In this document: piece by piece, positions 49,248 through 57,753 of the stretch
Layout of the letters: every line of letters begins with the position of its first letter
Numbering within the stretch: the stretch's first letter is position 1
Source of the DNA: SZUA-430 sp965227535
Lineage (GTDB): Bacteria > Pseudomonadota > Alphaproteobacteria > Micropepsales > Micropepsaceae
NCBI GenBank assembly: GCA_965227535.1
Contig: OZ245761.1
Span: 1,736,001-1,800,000, forward strand
Length of the DNA: 64,000 nucleotides
Direction: 5' to 3'
Notes under the pieces: model-generated
What the model saw: the letters and a program-made list of their open reading frames with translations, nothing else
Databases searched by the model: none
Told to the model about the DNA's origin: nothing
Program-made: the position numbers and the translations under genes

Positions 49248-51779
49248 CTACCTTGGAATGAAGAGGACACTCGGATCCTCCCCGCCCGCGTGCCGGAAAC
49301 ACCGCACGAGGTCGTAAAAAATATCGGGCAGATCGGTGGACACGTTCAAACCAAGCGCCTTTGCCGTATTCGCCATGATCGGAAACCCATGCGACCACTT
49401 GCCGCCGATCATCTCATCGGCGATCGCGCAACTGCGGTCGAGCGTGTACGTCCCCTGCAGAAGATCGCACGCCGTCGCGCGCCCTTCGGCCATGATCTTG
49501 CGCGCCTCTTCGGCGAGGATCAGGAACTCATCCTTGATCGCTTCCTGCGGCTTCAACGCGAGAAGCTGTAAAATCGACGGCGCAGGCATGCCGTAGAGCT
49601 GCGTATCGATCGGCCCCAACGTCGCCTGCGCGCCCATCACGATCTGATCGGCCGCCAGCGCCACGCGCGTGCCCGCCGACATCGCGAAGTAAGGCACGAA
49701 CACCGTCTTGCGCGCACGATGCGCCTTGATCGCGCGCGCGATCTGACGCCCCGCAAACGAGTTGCCGCCCTGCGTATGCAAGATGATGTCCAGCGGCCGC
49801 GTCGGATCGCTGGCGACCAGCGCCGAGAGCACGTCTTCGAGGTCCGCGAAATTGAACTGATCGTTCTCCATGTTCTCGCCATGGATCACGCACACGACGC
49901 GCGAGCCGCGCACCTCTTCGATGCGCCGGATCAAAGCCCCCGCACGATCGGCTGCCAGCGCCGGCACCTGCACGCCCGCATGCGCGAGCCACACGGAACG
50001 CGACGACGACTTCGTATACTGAGGAAACACGGCAGGCGTCCGCTCTGCCATCGCCGCCACGCCGCTGTCCAGCACGCCGACGGGGCCCGCATAACGCTGC
50101 CGCTCGCGATAGCTCTCGCCGCGCGTCTCGTCGCGATCCTTGTCGTCCAGATACGTGACGCTGGACATTTCTTTCTCGGTCGCGCGACGGCACGAACGAA
50201 CGAGTTCATAGACGTCGTTCGGCATGGTCAGCGAAACGTTGAGCCCAAGTTCTTTCGCGATCGGCGCGGTAATCGCGCGGTCACGCGACCACTTGCCCGA
50301 CACAAGCTCGTCCGCCAACCGGCAAACGCCCTGATGATCGCGCGCGTCGTCCATGAGCTCGCAGGTCAACCGCCGCGCCTCATCCAACATCTTCTTCGCG
50401 ATATCGGCCGAGATGATCGTCTCGTCCTCGACGCGCTCGATCGACTTGCCCTTGATCCCCTGCAGCACCGACGACGCCGGCCCCGCACCGACGAACGGAT
50501 CGACCGGCGACATCGCGGCATGTGCGCTCATCACGATCTCATCCGCCGCAAACGCCATGAACGTGGTCGAGCCCAACGCGTAGTAGGGAATGAACACCGT
50601 GGTCTTGCCGCGATGCGCCTTGATCGCGCGCGCGATCTGCTGCGAGGCGCGGATCAACCCGCCTGCCGAATGCAGAATAATGTCGAGCGGCTTGTCCTTC
50701 GGCGCCTTGCGGATCGCCGTCAGCGTATCTTCGAGATCGAGAACGTCGAGCCAATTGCGCTTCGAATGCTCGCGATGAATGATCGCGATGACCCGCGACC
50801 CGCGCTTGGCCTCAAGCCGCGCCAAGATCTCGCGCGTCGACCCAGTCATGGTCAGTGCCGGCGCATCCAACGTGGATGGAATATCGCGTGTATCGAACCG
50901 CGGCATCGCCTCGGTGATGAACGTGCCACGCCCATGCGCGGAGAACCCTTCATCGGCCGAGATCCCCCGGCCCCACCACCGCTTCGCCGGCGGCGCAACG
51001 ACTGGCCGCGCCGGCAACTGCGAGACAGGCGCGGGCGAGGCGGGCGCAGGTAATGCCAAAGGCTGCGGCATCGGCGCAGGCCGCGGCATCTCGCGCGGCG
51101 CTTCCAGCAACCGCCGCTCGACATAACGCGGCTCTTCGTAACGTGGCTCTTCGTAACGCGGTTCGACCGGACGTTGATACGCCCGCGGATCGACCTCACG
51201 CGGATCGGCATACCGAGGATCCGCATATCGCGGCTCCGGCGCATAGCGGCGTTCTTCATAGCGCGGATCGATTTCGCGACGCTCGACATACCGCCGCTCG
51301 TCATAGCGATCGTCATACCGCGGCTCTTCATACCGCGGCTCCACATAGCGCGGATCTTGATACCGCGGATCTTGATAGCGCGGCTCGCGAGGTTGATCCG
51401 CATACCGCGGCTCGACGCGGCGAGGCTCAGGCCGCGGCCGTGCACGTTCTTGCTCGGCGTAGCGCTGTTCGAAGGTCTGCGCCGCCGGCGCACGCGGCGC
51501 TTCAACGACGGCTTCGACCGCACGCGCATCGCTCTCCGAGAAAGCGGTCTGCACCAACACCGTCGGCTGCGGCAACGCATCGCCCGCCTCGCGCCGCTCG
51601 CCCGGCGCCGCGCGCTTGAACAGCGCGAACACCAACAACAGCAGTGAGACGAGAATGCATGCGCCCGCGATCGCATACGCGGGCCACGACGGTCCTGCCA
51701 TCACGGCAAGTCCGTTCCACCCGCTAACGAACGCATCGGCGATGCGTGAGAGGACGACCCAAACGTCCACGCTACCCAA
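49248..51779 (-). CDS. Membrane-anchored protein with two SDH_sah (ClpP/SppA-like) domains and a PRY-rich repeat
   Basis: 843 residues. One N-terminal helix (AYAIAGACILVSLLLLVFALF, about 34-54). Residues 104-225 are an Arg/Tyr/Pro repeat (EPRYxD/E units). Two copies of the SDH_sah/crotonase-fold domain follow: about 310-530 (LDIILHSAGGLIRASQQIARAIKAH, YYALGSTTFMAFAADEIVMSAHAAMSPVDP) and about 610-830 (LDIILHTQGGNSFAGRQIARAIKAH, YFAMSAGTRVALAADQIVMGAQATLGPIDT). In domain 2, Ser701 of AMSAGT is at the expected catalytic place; in domain 1 the same column is Gly403, with Ser404 shifted one residue. Domain 1 is therefore probably inactive. Both domains lie on one side of the membrane. Function unknown. 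Confidence 0.85.
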   Translation of the reverse strand: MGSVDVWVVLSRIADAFVSGWNGLAVMAGPSWPAYAIAGACILVSLLLLVFALFKRAAPGERREAGDALPQPTVLVQTAFSESDARAVEAVVEAPRAPAAQTFEQRYAEQERARPRPEPRRVEPRYADQPREPRYQDPRYQDPRYVEPRYEEPRYDDRYDERRYVERREIDPRYEERRYAPEPRYADPRYADPREVDPRAYQRPVEPRYEEPRYEEPRYVERRLLEAPREMPRPAPMPQPLALPAPASPAPVSQLPARPVVAPPAKRWWGRGISADEGFSAHGRGTFITEAMPRFDTRDIPSTLDAPALTMTGSTREILARLEAKRGSRVIAIIHREHSKRNWLDVLDLEDTLTAIRKAPKDKPLDIILHSAGGLIRASQQIARAIKAHRGKTTVFIPYYALGSTTFMAFAADEIVMSAHAAMSPVDPFVGAGPASSVLQGIKGKSIERVEDETIISADIAKKMLDEARRLTCELMDDARDHQGVCRLADELVSGKWSRDRAITAPIAKELGLNVSLTMPNDVYELVRSCRRATEKEMSSVTYLDDKDRDETRGESYRERQRYAGPVGVLDSGVAAMAERTPAVFPQYTKSSSRSVWLAHAGVQVPALAADRAGALIRRIEEVRGSRVVCVIHGENMENDQFNFADLEDVLSALVASDPTRPLDIILHTQGGNSFAGRQIARAIKAHRARKTVFVPYFAMSAGTRVALAADQIVMGAQATLGPIDTQLYGMPAPSILQLLALKPQEAIKDEFLILAEEARKIMAEGRATACDLLQGTYTLDRSCAIADEMIGGKWSHGFPIMANTAKALGLNVSTDLPDIFYDLVRCFRHAGGEDPSVLFIPR
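51105..51470 (-). repeat. Coding repeat for the PRY-rich segment
   Basis: Within the 843-residue gene, about 370 bp encode near-repeats of E/D-P-R-Y-x-D/E. The DNA is a run of short direct repeats (for example CGCGGCTC, GATCTTGATA). It is in frame and conserved in the reading sense, so it is a protein repeat, not a mobile or CRISPR repeat. Slippage could change its length. Confidence 0.8.
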
Positions 51780-52103
51780 ACCCCAAAAATCCTAAACCGG
51801 CGACCCAGCAAGCCAGCCTAAGATCCCCACCACATAACCACGGAAGGAACCGCCGCAGAAGCACCCCAAACCACCCAACGACTCTTAATCTTGACGGCGC
51901 AGCCGCCCGCTAACCACTTCCCCGCGCAATCCTCAACCAATGCGTGCAGTACGAGCGAAAAACGCAGGACGATCCTTCACACCGCCGCAGCCCCCGCAAC
52001 CGCCATCTGCCCCAAAACGGCACGCCGCGCATGCTGCCAGACACAGCGGGCTTCGAGGACCATGAGGGGAAGGCCGTGATCACTATGTCCCCGCGTCTGC
52101 CGC
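51780..52103. other. Intergenic region with no recognisable gene
   Basis: About 320 bp upstream of the SDH_sah gene (51779) and downstream of the toxin gene. Open frames here are short and threonine/alanine/arginine-rich. It should hold the SDH_sah promoter but I cannot identify boxes. Confidence 0.5.
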
Positions 52104-52385
52104 CTACTGCGTCTCCTTGCCGTGACGAACGCGGACAATGACAACTTCGCCTGCGTCGGGATTCACGCGATAGCGCACGACGTAGGCGCTCGAACCGAAC
52201 GGAACAATCAGCTGCCGCGAACCATCTTCACGCAGAGCACCACGCTCGGAGAGCGTCGACAATGAAACACAGCCTTTGAGAATAGCGGACACGGCTCGCT
52301 TGGCCGCGCCCGGCGCCTTGGCTTCGAGGAAGGCGCGCAGCCGGACGACGTCCAACACCGCATCTTCGGAGAAGACGACCCTCAC
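52104..52385 (-). CDS. parE: ParE/RelE-family toxin
   Basis: 93 residues: MRVVFSEDAVLDVVRLRAFLEAKAPGAAKRAVSAILKGCVSLSTLSERGALREDGSRQLIVPFGSSAYVVRYRVNPDAGEVVIVRVRHGKETQ. The pattern SEDAVLDVVRLRAFLEAK...VVIVRVRHGKE is that of the ParE/RelE superfamily; the RHGKE tail is typical of ParE (DNA gyrase poison) rather than RelE ribonucleases. It overlaps the antitoxin gene by 4 bp and is therefore expressed with it. Confidence 0.88.
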   Translation of the reverse strand: MRVVFSEDAVLDVVRLRAFLEAKAPGAAKRAVSAILKGCVSLSTLSERGALREDGSRQLIVPFGSSAYVVRYRVNPDAGEVVIVRVRHGKETQ

Positions 52386-52645
52386 GGCTGCGGCGTGGGC
52401 AGCTCGTTGTCGGTATCCCAGCTATCGACCCAAACCTGCAGAGCCTCAAGGGGAACGGCCTTACGCGTCGCCATGTAAGACTGCCAACGCGTCGCATCCT
52501 CCGCCGTCTCGGCAGCGTCGTGAAGAAAGCTGACAAGCGCCGACTCAATGATCTGCGACGGCGACTGCGCGCCGGCTTCCGCCACCCGCGTGAGGGCCGC
52601 ATCAACGGCGGCATCGATCTCGATCGTTCGCTTGATAGTAGTCAT
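52382..52645 (-). CDS. parD: ParD-like ribbon-helix-helix antitoxin
   Basis: 87 residues from ATG 52645 (MTTIKRTIEIDAAVDAALTRVAEAGAQSPSQIIESALVSFLHDAAETAEDATRWQSYMATRKAVPLEALQVWVDSWDTDNELPTPQP). The N-terminal beta strand plus two helices is the RHH DNA-binding dimer of ParD, the rest being a flexible toxin-binding tail. It precedes parE with a 4-bp overlap, the normal order. Probably autorepresses its own promoter. An earlier in-frame start at 52693 exists but lacks a good site. Confidence 0.85.
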   Translation of the reverse strand: MTTIKRTIEIDAAVDAALTRVAEAGAQSPSQIIESALVSFLHDAAETAEDATRWQSYMATRKAVPLEALQVWVDSWDTDNELPTPQP

Positions 52646-52902
52646 GCAGCAGCCTCGCACAACGGCACCAAAATGTCGAGCAAACGCCAGCAAAACGCAG
52701 CGCTAGATCGCCTCTCCCCGTGCGGTAGATGAGACCGGACGACGCGCGAAACCGCCACCGTGCCGGCGATTATCCTCTTTGATGAGCACACTTGCCCACA
52801 ATCGGTGCAATTAAAGCACGCAGCACCGTGGTACTCACGCAAGCGCGTTCCGCCATGGGCGCGCGAGAAGACGCGTGCTGGCGGCGCGCCGTTGGGACCG
52901 CA

Positions 52903-53772
52903 ATGCCCGTTTACACGATCAGGCACGTCACCACGTATCACTACAAGCGCACCGTCGGGTTCGGCGAGCATCGCTTGATGTTGCGTCCGCGCGATGACCA
53001 CGATCAGACGGTTGTCGATCTGAAGCTGGACATCTCGCCGGCGCCGACCGTCGTCGCCTGGTCGCAAGACGCGTTCGGCAATCACGTCGGCACCGCGCGC
53101 TTTGCGGAACGCGCGAAGGAGCTACGCTTCGAAAGCACGGTCCGACTCGAACACAAGCCGACCACCTTCGACGCCGCCACGATAGAACCCCACGCGCGCA
53201 CCTTCCCGTTCATCTACGGCGAAGACGACCGCCGCCATCTCGCGCCGTTCATCGCGCCGCCGCGCCACGATCCCAAGCTCGACAGCTGGATCGCGCAATT
53301 CCTGCGGCCCGACGGCACGGCCGATACGCACGATCTGCTCACGCGCCTGACGCAAACCATCTACCGCACGTTCAAACACGTCGGCCGCCACGAGAAGGGC
53401 ATCCAGACGCCCGATCAAACGCTGACCCTGGCCAGCGGCAGCTGTCGCGACCTGGCGGTGCTCATGATCGAGGCACTCGGCCGCTTAGGCCTCGCTGCGC
53501 GCTTCGTCTCGGGCTACCTCAACGTCATCGGCGACGACGAGAACCGCACCACCGGCGGCAACACGCACGCATGGGTGCAGGTCTATGTGCCCGGCCCCGG
53601 CTGGGTCGATTTCGATCCGTCGAGCGGCTCGACCGGTAACGAGAACCTCGTGCGCGTCGCGGTCGTGCACAGCGCGCGCGAAGCCATTCCGCTGCAGGGC
53701 ACATGGATCGGCACGGCGGCCGACCATTTGGCCATGAAGGTGGCCGTGAAAGTTACCCCTGCGGCGACATAG
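52903..53772 (+). CDS. Transglutaminase-like cysteine protease
   Basis: 289 residues from ATG 52903. N-terminal beta-rich domain (MPVYTIRHVTTYHYKRTVGFGEHRLMLRPRDDHDQTV) of the BTLCP type, then the transglutaminase core with Cys181 (ASGSCRDLAVLMIEALGRLGLAARFVSGYL), His222 (GGNTHAWVQVYVPGPGWVDFDPSSG) and Asp238. The triad is complete, so it may hydrolyse or transpeptidate isopeptide or other amide bonds; a cytosolic location is suggested by the lack of a signal. The second transglutaminase-like gene starts 85 bp downstream. Confidence 0.88.
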   Translation: MPVYTIRHVTTYHYKRTVGFGEHRLMLRPRDDHDQTVVDLKLDISPAPTVVAWSQDAFGNHVGTARFAERAKELRFESTVRLEHKPTTFDAATIEPHARTFPFIYGEDDRRHLAPFIAPPRHDPKLDSWIAQFLRPDGTADTHDLLTRLTQTIYRTFKHVGRHEKGIQTPDQTLTLASGSCRDLAVLMIEALGRLGLAARFVSGYLNVIGDDENRTTGGNTHAWVQVYVPGPGWVDFDPSSGSTGNENLVRVAVVHSAREAIPLQGTWIGTAADHLAMKVAVKVTPAAT

Positions 53773-53857
53773 TTCGTTCCCGCACGGAACTTTAGCGCCG
53801 TCTCGAAGTTAGCTTACGTCCCGCAGGGCAGGCTTGCGCGGACCACGAGGGTATTCC

Positions 53858-54673
53858 ATGAAAATTCGCGCGGGCCATGAAATTGCGTACGACTGCCCGC
53901 AGCCGACGCCGATGATCATGACGTTGAGCGTGCACCCCTCGCGCATGCCCGACATGCTGAGTTCGGATCGTCTGCGCTTCGACGCCGCGACGCCGATCGT
54001 GCCCAACACCTATCACGACAGCTTCGGCAATTTCTGCCACGTGATCGAAGCACCCGCCGGCCGCCTCACCGTCTCGACCGAATTCACCATCCAAGACAGC
54101 GGCGAACTCGACGTCGTCCCGCACGGCGCGCGCCAACATGCGCTCGACGAACTGCCGGTCGAAGTGCTGATTTTCCTCTTGGGCAGCCGCTACTGCGAGA
54201 CGGATCGCCTATCCGACATCGCCTGGTCGCTGTTCGGGCACGTGCCGAAAGGCTGGCCGTTGGTGCAGGCGATCTTGGACTACACGCACGACCGCATCAC
54301 CTTCGGCTATCAATACGCCAGCGCCATGAAGACGGCCTACGACGCCAACTACGAACGCCGCGGCGTGTGCCGCGACTACGCGCATCTGGCGATCGCGCTC
54401 TGCCGCTGCATGAACGTGCCGGCACGTTACTGCACCGGTTATCTCGGCGACATCGGCGTGCCCGTCGACGGCGCGATGGATTTCAGCGCCTGGTCCGAAG
54501 TCTATCTCGGCGGCCAATGGCATACCATCGACGCGCGCCACAACAAGCCGCGCATCGGCCGCATCCTGATGGCGCGCGGCCGCGACGCCACCGACTGCGC
54601 GATCGTCACGTCGTTCGGCCCCTGCACGCTCGCCGGCTTCAAAGTCATCACCGACGAAGTTGTGATGGCTTAG
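53858..54673 (+). CDS. Second transglutaminase-like protein, catalytic His replaced
   Basis: 271 residues from ATG 53858. The same two-part layout: beta-rich N-terminus (MKIRAGHEIAYDCPQPTPMIMTLSVHPSRM) and the core ANYERRGVCRDYAHLAIALCRCMNVPARYCTGYLGDIGVPVDGAMDFSAWSEVYLGGQWHTIDARHN. Cys171 and Asp225 are in place but the usual histidine column is Ser210 (DFSAW). I believe a subfamily has this Ser, so it may be a true family trait rather than a local mutation. It ends within 4 bp of the convergent mucR gene. Confidence 0.85.
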   Translation: MKIRAGHEIAYDCPQPTPMIMTLSVHPSRMPDMLSSDRLRFDAATPIVPNTYHDSFGNFCHVIEAPAGRLTVSTEFTIQDSGELDVVPHGARQHALDELPVEVLIFLLGSRYCETDRLSDIAWSLFGHVPKGWPLVQAILDYTHDRITFGYQYASAMKTAYDANYERRGVCRDYAHLAIALCRCMNVPARYCTGYLGDIGVPVDGAMDFSAWSEVYLGGQWHTIDARHNKPRIGRILMARGRDATDCAIVTSFGPCTLAGFKVITDEVVMA

Positions 54674-55149
54674 GCAGCCTTGCGCTTACGTCCGCGCGGC
54701 ACGCTCGACGGCACGCGGCCAAGCCCGATGCTCTTCGCGAATGCCGAGCGCACGCGCGCATAGGCCGGCGCCACCATGGGATAGTCGTGCGGCAGATTCC
54801 ATTTCGCGCGATACGCTTCCGGCGTCAGGTTGTGGTGCGAGCGCAGATACCGCTTCAGCATCTTCAACGGCTTGCCGTCTTCCAGGCAGATGATGTGCGA
54901 ATCCGTAATCGACTTCTTGATCGACACCGCCGGCGTCAGCGTGCCGCTCGACGCCTTGCCGTTGCCGCCCTGCAGCTCGGCCAGCGCCTGGTGAATGCTG
55001 CGCATCGCGCTCGGGATGTCGGCGACCGGAACGTGGTTGCGCGCGACATAGGCCGAGACGATGTTCGCCGCCAAACCGACGAGCAGCGTTCCTTCGGGAA
55101 TGAGAAAGGCTTCCGGCTGCTCCGCGGCCGGGCGTGCGTTTGCTGGCAT
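54670..55149 (-). CDS. mucR: MucR/Ros family transcriptional regulator
   Basis: 159 residues: MPANARPAAEQPEAFLIPEGTLLVGLAANIVSAYVARNHVPVADIPSAMRSIHQALAELQGG... then LTPAVSIKKSITDSHIICLEDGKPLKMLKRYLRSHHNLTPEAYRAKWNLPHDYPMVAPAYARVRSAFAKSIGLGR. The C-terminal part has the Ros zinc-finger pattern (Cys in IICLEDGK; HH in RSHHNL) with the hallmark LTPExYRxKWxLPxDYPMVAPxYAxxRSxxAK. It is a global repressor in alphaproteobacteria, controlling exopolysaccharide, cell-cycle or virulence genes. The basic tail (PRGRKRKAA) is usual. Transcribed alone and convergent with the transglutaminase gene. Confidence 0.94.
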   Translation of the reverse strand: MPANARPAAEQPEAFLIPEGTLLVGLAANIVSAYVARNHVPVADIPSAMRSIHQALAELQGGNGKASSGTLTPAVSIKKSITDSHIICLEDGKPLKMLKRYLRSHHNLTPEAYRAKWNLPHDYPMVAPAYARVRSAFAKSIGLGRVPSSVPRGRKRKAA

Positions 55150-55218
55150 TTGAACCTCGTTGTGGGGATCGCGAGCGCGCGGGACGCCGGTTCGCGGAAG
55201 GGAACTACTGGTCTGCCG

Positions 55219-55380
55219 TCAGCCCGCCGCAAGGGCCTCGGCCGTCTGTTCATGCGCGATCGCCGCCTGCAAAACAGTCGCCCGCGCCTGGCGCAGCGTC
55301 AAAACGTTAGCAATCCGCCGCAAAGTCGCCGCCTCTTTAAGGTGGCGGGCGATGCGATCGTCAATGCTGGTATTGTACAT
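55219..55380 (-). CDS. Small helical protein of unknown function
   Basis: 53 residues from ATG 55380, preceded by GGGGG four bases upstream: MYNTSIDDRIARHLKEAATLRRIANVLTLRQARATVLQAAIAHEQTAEALAAG. Entirely helical and amphipathic with many Ala/Arg. Good codon use and a clear ribosome site support translation. It could be a small regulator or a DNA-binding peptide; no family recognised. Lies upstream of mucR on the same strand. Confidence 0.5.
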   Translation of the reverse strand: MYNTSIDDRIARHLKEAATLRRIANVLTLRQARATVLQAAIAHEQTAEALAAG

Positions 55381-55602
55381 AGGACCCCCGATGCACAACA
55401 GACTTGTGCGTCGATAACAGGGAACACACCACGCGATGTTCGGTTCCACCCCGCGCCACATTTAGCGACGGCGTGGCGAACCTGCCTTAACTGCAATTCA
55501 CCTGCCGGTCACGCCCCGCCCAACGGGCGCATGAAACCGCGACACATCCCCCATCGAACGGATGAGTTTTGCACACTGTAGCGGGGGGCGCCGAGCAGCG
55601 CC

Positions 55603-56649
55603 CTACCCCTTCGCGCGCATCAGCATCCCATAGAGGTCGCGCGGATCGTCCGGGTCGGCGATCATGTCGAGTTCTTGCACGAACGACGTGCCCTTCACGC
55701 GCGCGTGCACATAGCGCAGCGCCGCGAAATCTTCGATGGCAAAGCCCACGCCGTCGAACAGCGTGATCTGCTTCGCGTTTGTCCGACCCGGCGCCTGACC
55801 CGCGATCACCTGCCAAAGCTCCGTCACCGGATGATCGGGCGCAAGCTGCTGGATCTCGCCCTCGATGCGCGTCTGCGGCGTGTACTCGACGAAGATGTCG
55901 GAGCGCAAAAGAATGTCGCGGTGCAATTCCGTCTTTCCCGGACAGTCGCCGCCGATCGCGTTGATGTGCACGCCGCTGCCCACCATATTGTCGGTGAGGA
56001 TCGTGGCCAGCTGTTTATCCGCCGTACACGTCGTGATGATCTGCGCGCCTTCCATCGCGGCCTCCGCACTCTTGCACGGGCTCACGCGCAAACCGCTACC
56101 GGCCAGGTTCGTGGCGCACTTTTGCGTGGCCGCCGCATCGATGTCGTAGAGCCGCACATGCTCGATCCCGCACAGCGCGCGAAAGGCGACCGCTTGAAAC
56201 TCCGACTGCGCGCCGTTGCCGATCATCGCCATCGTATGCGCACCCTTCGGCGCCAGGTGCTTGGCCACCATCGCCGACGTCGCCGCGGTGCGCAGCGCGG
56301 TCAGGATAGTCATCTCCGACAGCAACAGCGGATAGCCGGTGGCGACATCGGCGAGCACGCCGAACGCCGTCACCGTCTGCAAGCCCGCCGCCATATTCTT
56401 CGGATGGCCATTCACATATTTGAAGCCGTAGAATTCGCCGTCCGACGTCGGCATCAACTCGATCACGCCGACGTCCGAGTGGCTGGCCACGCGCGGCGTC
56501 TTGTCGAAGCTCTCCCACCGGCGAAAGTCTGCCTCGATCTCCGCCGCAAGCTCGATCAACACGCGGTCGAGCCCCACATGCAGCACAAAGCGCATCATGT
56601 TCTCGACGCTGATGAACGGCACGAGCGCTAATTTTGAAGGCGCGGGCAT
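55603..56649 (-). CDS. ocd: Ornithine cyclodeaminase
   Basis: 348 residues. The substrate domain begins MPAPSKLALVPFISVENMMRFVLHVGLDRVLIELAAEIEADFRRW and has GFKYVNGHPKN, an OCD hallmark. The Rossmann domain is GAHTMAMIGNGAQSEFQAVAFRALCGIEHVRLYDID. The end FDGVGFAIEDFAALRYV carries the catalytic Asp of the DGVGFAxED loop. It converts ornithine to proline with NAD. It lies 9 bp after the arginase gene, so the pair forms an arginine-to-proline pathway. Confidence 0.93.
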   Translation of the reverse strand: MPAPSKLALVPFISVENMMRFVLHVGLDRVLIELAAEIEADFRRWESFDKTPRVASHSDVGVIELMPTSDGEFYGFKYVNGHPKNMAAGLQTVTAFGVLADVATGYPLLLSEMTILTALRTAATSAMVAKHLAPKGAHTMAMIGNGAQSEFQAVAFRALCGIEHVRLYDIDAAATQKCATNLAGSGLRVSPCKSAEAAMEGAQIITTCTADKQLATILTDNMVGSGVHINAIGGDCPGKTELHRDILLRSDIFVEYTPQTRIEGEIQQLAPDHPVTELWQVIAGQAPGRTNAKQITLFDGVGFAIEDFAALRYVHARVKGTSFVQELDMIADPDDPRDLYGMLMRAKG

Positions 56650-56658
56650 GGGCTCATC

Positions 56659-57594
56659 CTATCCGTGATGACCGCGGGTCGGCCGGTCGAACACCTTGCG
56701 ACCCATCAAGCTGGCGACCAGATCGACCATCAGCCGCGCCGTCCGCCCGCGCTCGTCCAAGAACGGATTGAGTTCGGCCAGATCCAACGAGGTCACCAGA
56801 TTCTGCTCGCACAGCAACTCCATCACCAGATGCGCCTCGCGAAACGTCGTGCCGCCCGGCACCGTCGTGCCGACGCCCGGCGCAATCGAGGGATCGAGAA
56901 AATCGACGTCCAGCGAAACGTGCAGCATGCCCTTCTTATGCTCGACCAGCTGCAAGAACTCGCGCAACGGCGCGACGATCCCGCGCTCGTCCAACACGCG
57001 CATGTCGTTTATCGCGTAATCGCGGCCCTTCAACGCCGCCCCCTCCGCCGCGTCGACCGAGCGAATGCCGAAGAGACAAATGTGCCGCGCAGGCACGGGC
57101 GCCGGAAACGGCGGGAACGCATCGAACCCCTCGCGCCCCGCGATATAGGCGACCGGCATACCGTGATAATTCCCGGTATCCGACGTCGCCGGCGTATGCA
57201 CATCCGAATGCGCGTCGAGCCACAAGACGAACAGCGGCTTACCCTTCGCCTTCGCATGCGCCGCCACACCCGCAACGGTGCCCAACGACATCGCATGATC
57301 GCCGCCCAGAAAAATCGGAAACCCCGCGTCCATGGCTTTCAGCGAAACCTCGCTCAACGCCTTCGCCCAAGCGACGGTCTCCGCCTCGCCATGAACATGC
57401 GGCAGCGAATTCGGCCGTTCGACAAGCGGCGCGGGCTTCGCATCACCCCAATCGCTCACGCGATGACCAAGATCGGTGAGCGTGCTGGCAAGCCCCGCGA
57501 CGCGATAAGCGGTCGGCCCCATCAAACAGCCGGGCGTCTTCTGCCCGGAATCCACCGGTGCCCCGACAAGAATGCAATTCCTAGACACGCTCAC
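56659..57594 (-). CDS. rocF: Arginase
   Basis: 311 residues from GTG 57594, with GGGAG six bases upstream. The manganese-binding motifs of ureohydrolases are complete: FLGGDHAMS (GGDH), LWLDAHSDVHTP (DAHxDxxxP) and VSLDVDFLDPSIAPGVGT (SxDxDxxDP). The length and the CILVGAPVDSGQKTPGCLMGPTAYR start fit arginase rather than agmatinase or formimidoylglutamase. It makes ornithine and urea from arginine; the OCD gene directly downstream converts ornithine to proline. The upstream frame extends to 57714 but has no good site. Confidence 0.92.
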   Translation of the reverse strand: MSVSRNCILVGAPVDSGQKTPGCLMGPTAYRVAGLASTLTDLGHRVSDWGDAKPAPLVERPNSLPHVHGEAETVAWAKALSEVSLKAMDAGFPIFLGGDHAMSLGTVAGVAAHAKAKGKPLFVLWLDAHSDVHTPATSDTGNYHGMPVAYIAGREGFDAFPPFPAPVPARHICLFGIRSVDAAEGAALKGRDYAINDMRVLDERGIVAPLREFLQLVEHKKGMLHVSLDVDFLDPSIAPGVGTTVPGGTTFREAHLVMELLCEQNLVTSLDLAELNPFLDERGRTARLMVDLVASLMGRKVFDRPTRGHHG

Positions 57595-57753
57595 CCGCGA
57601 CTCCCGAAGCAAATCGGTGGCGAAAGTATCAGCAATCGCTATGCGATGTGAAATCCGGTGCAACGCAACAAAACGCGCTGTTCGCGAGTGCGAAATGCAA
57701 TTGACTTGACCCACCGCGCAGTCACACGCTTAGGCAACAGAGGGAAGTCGCCC

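Noticed and set aside
51105..51470. Regular DNA repeats suggesting a CRISPR array
   Set aside because: They lie in frame inside a protein-coding gene as EPRY-type units, vary in length, and have no spacers of constant size.
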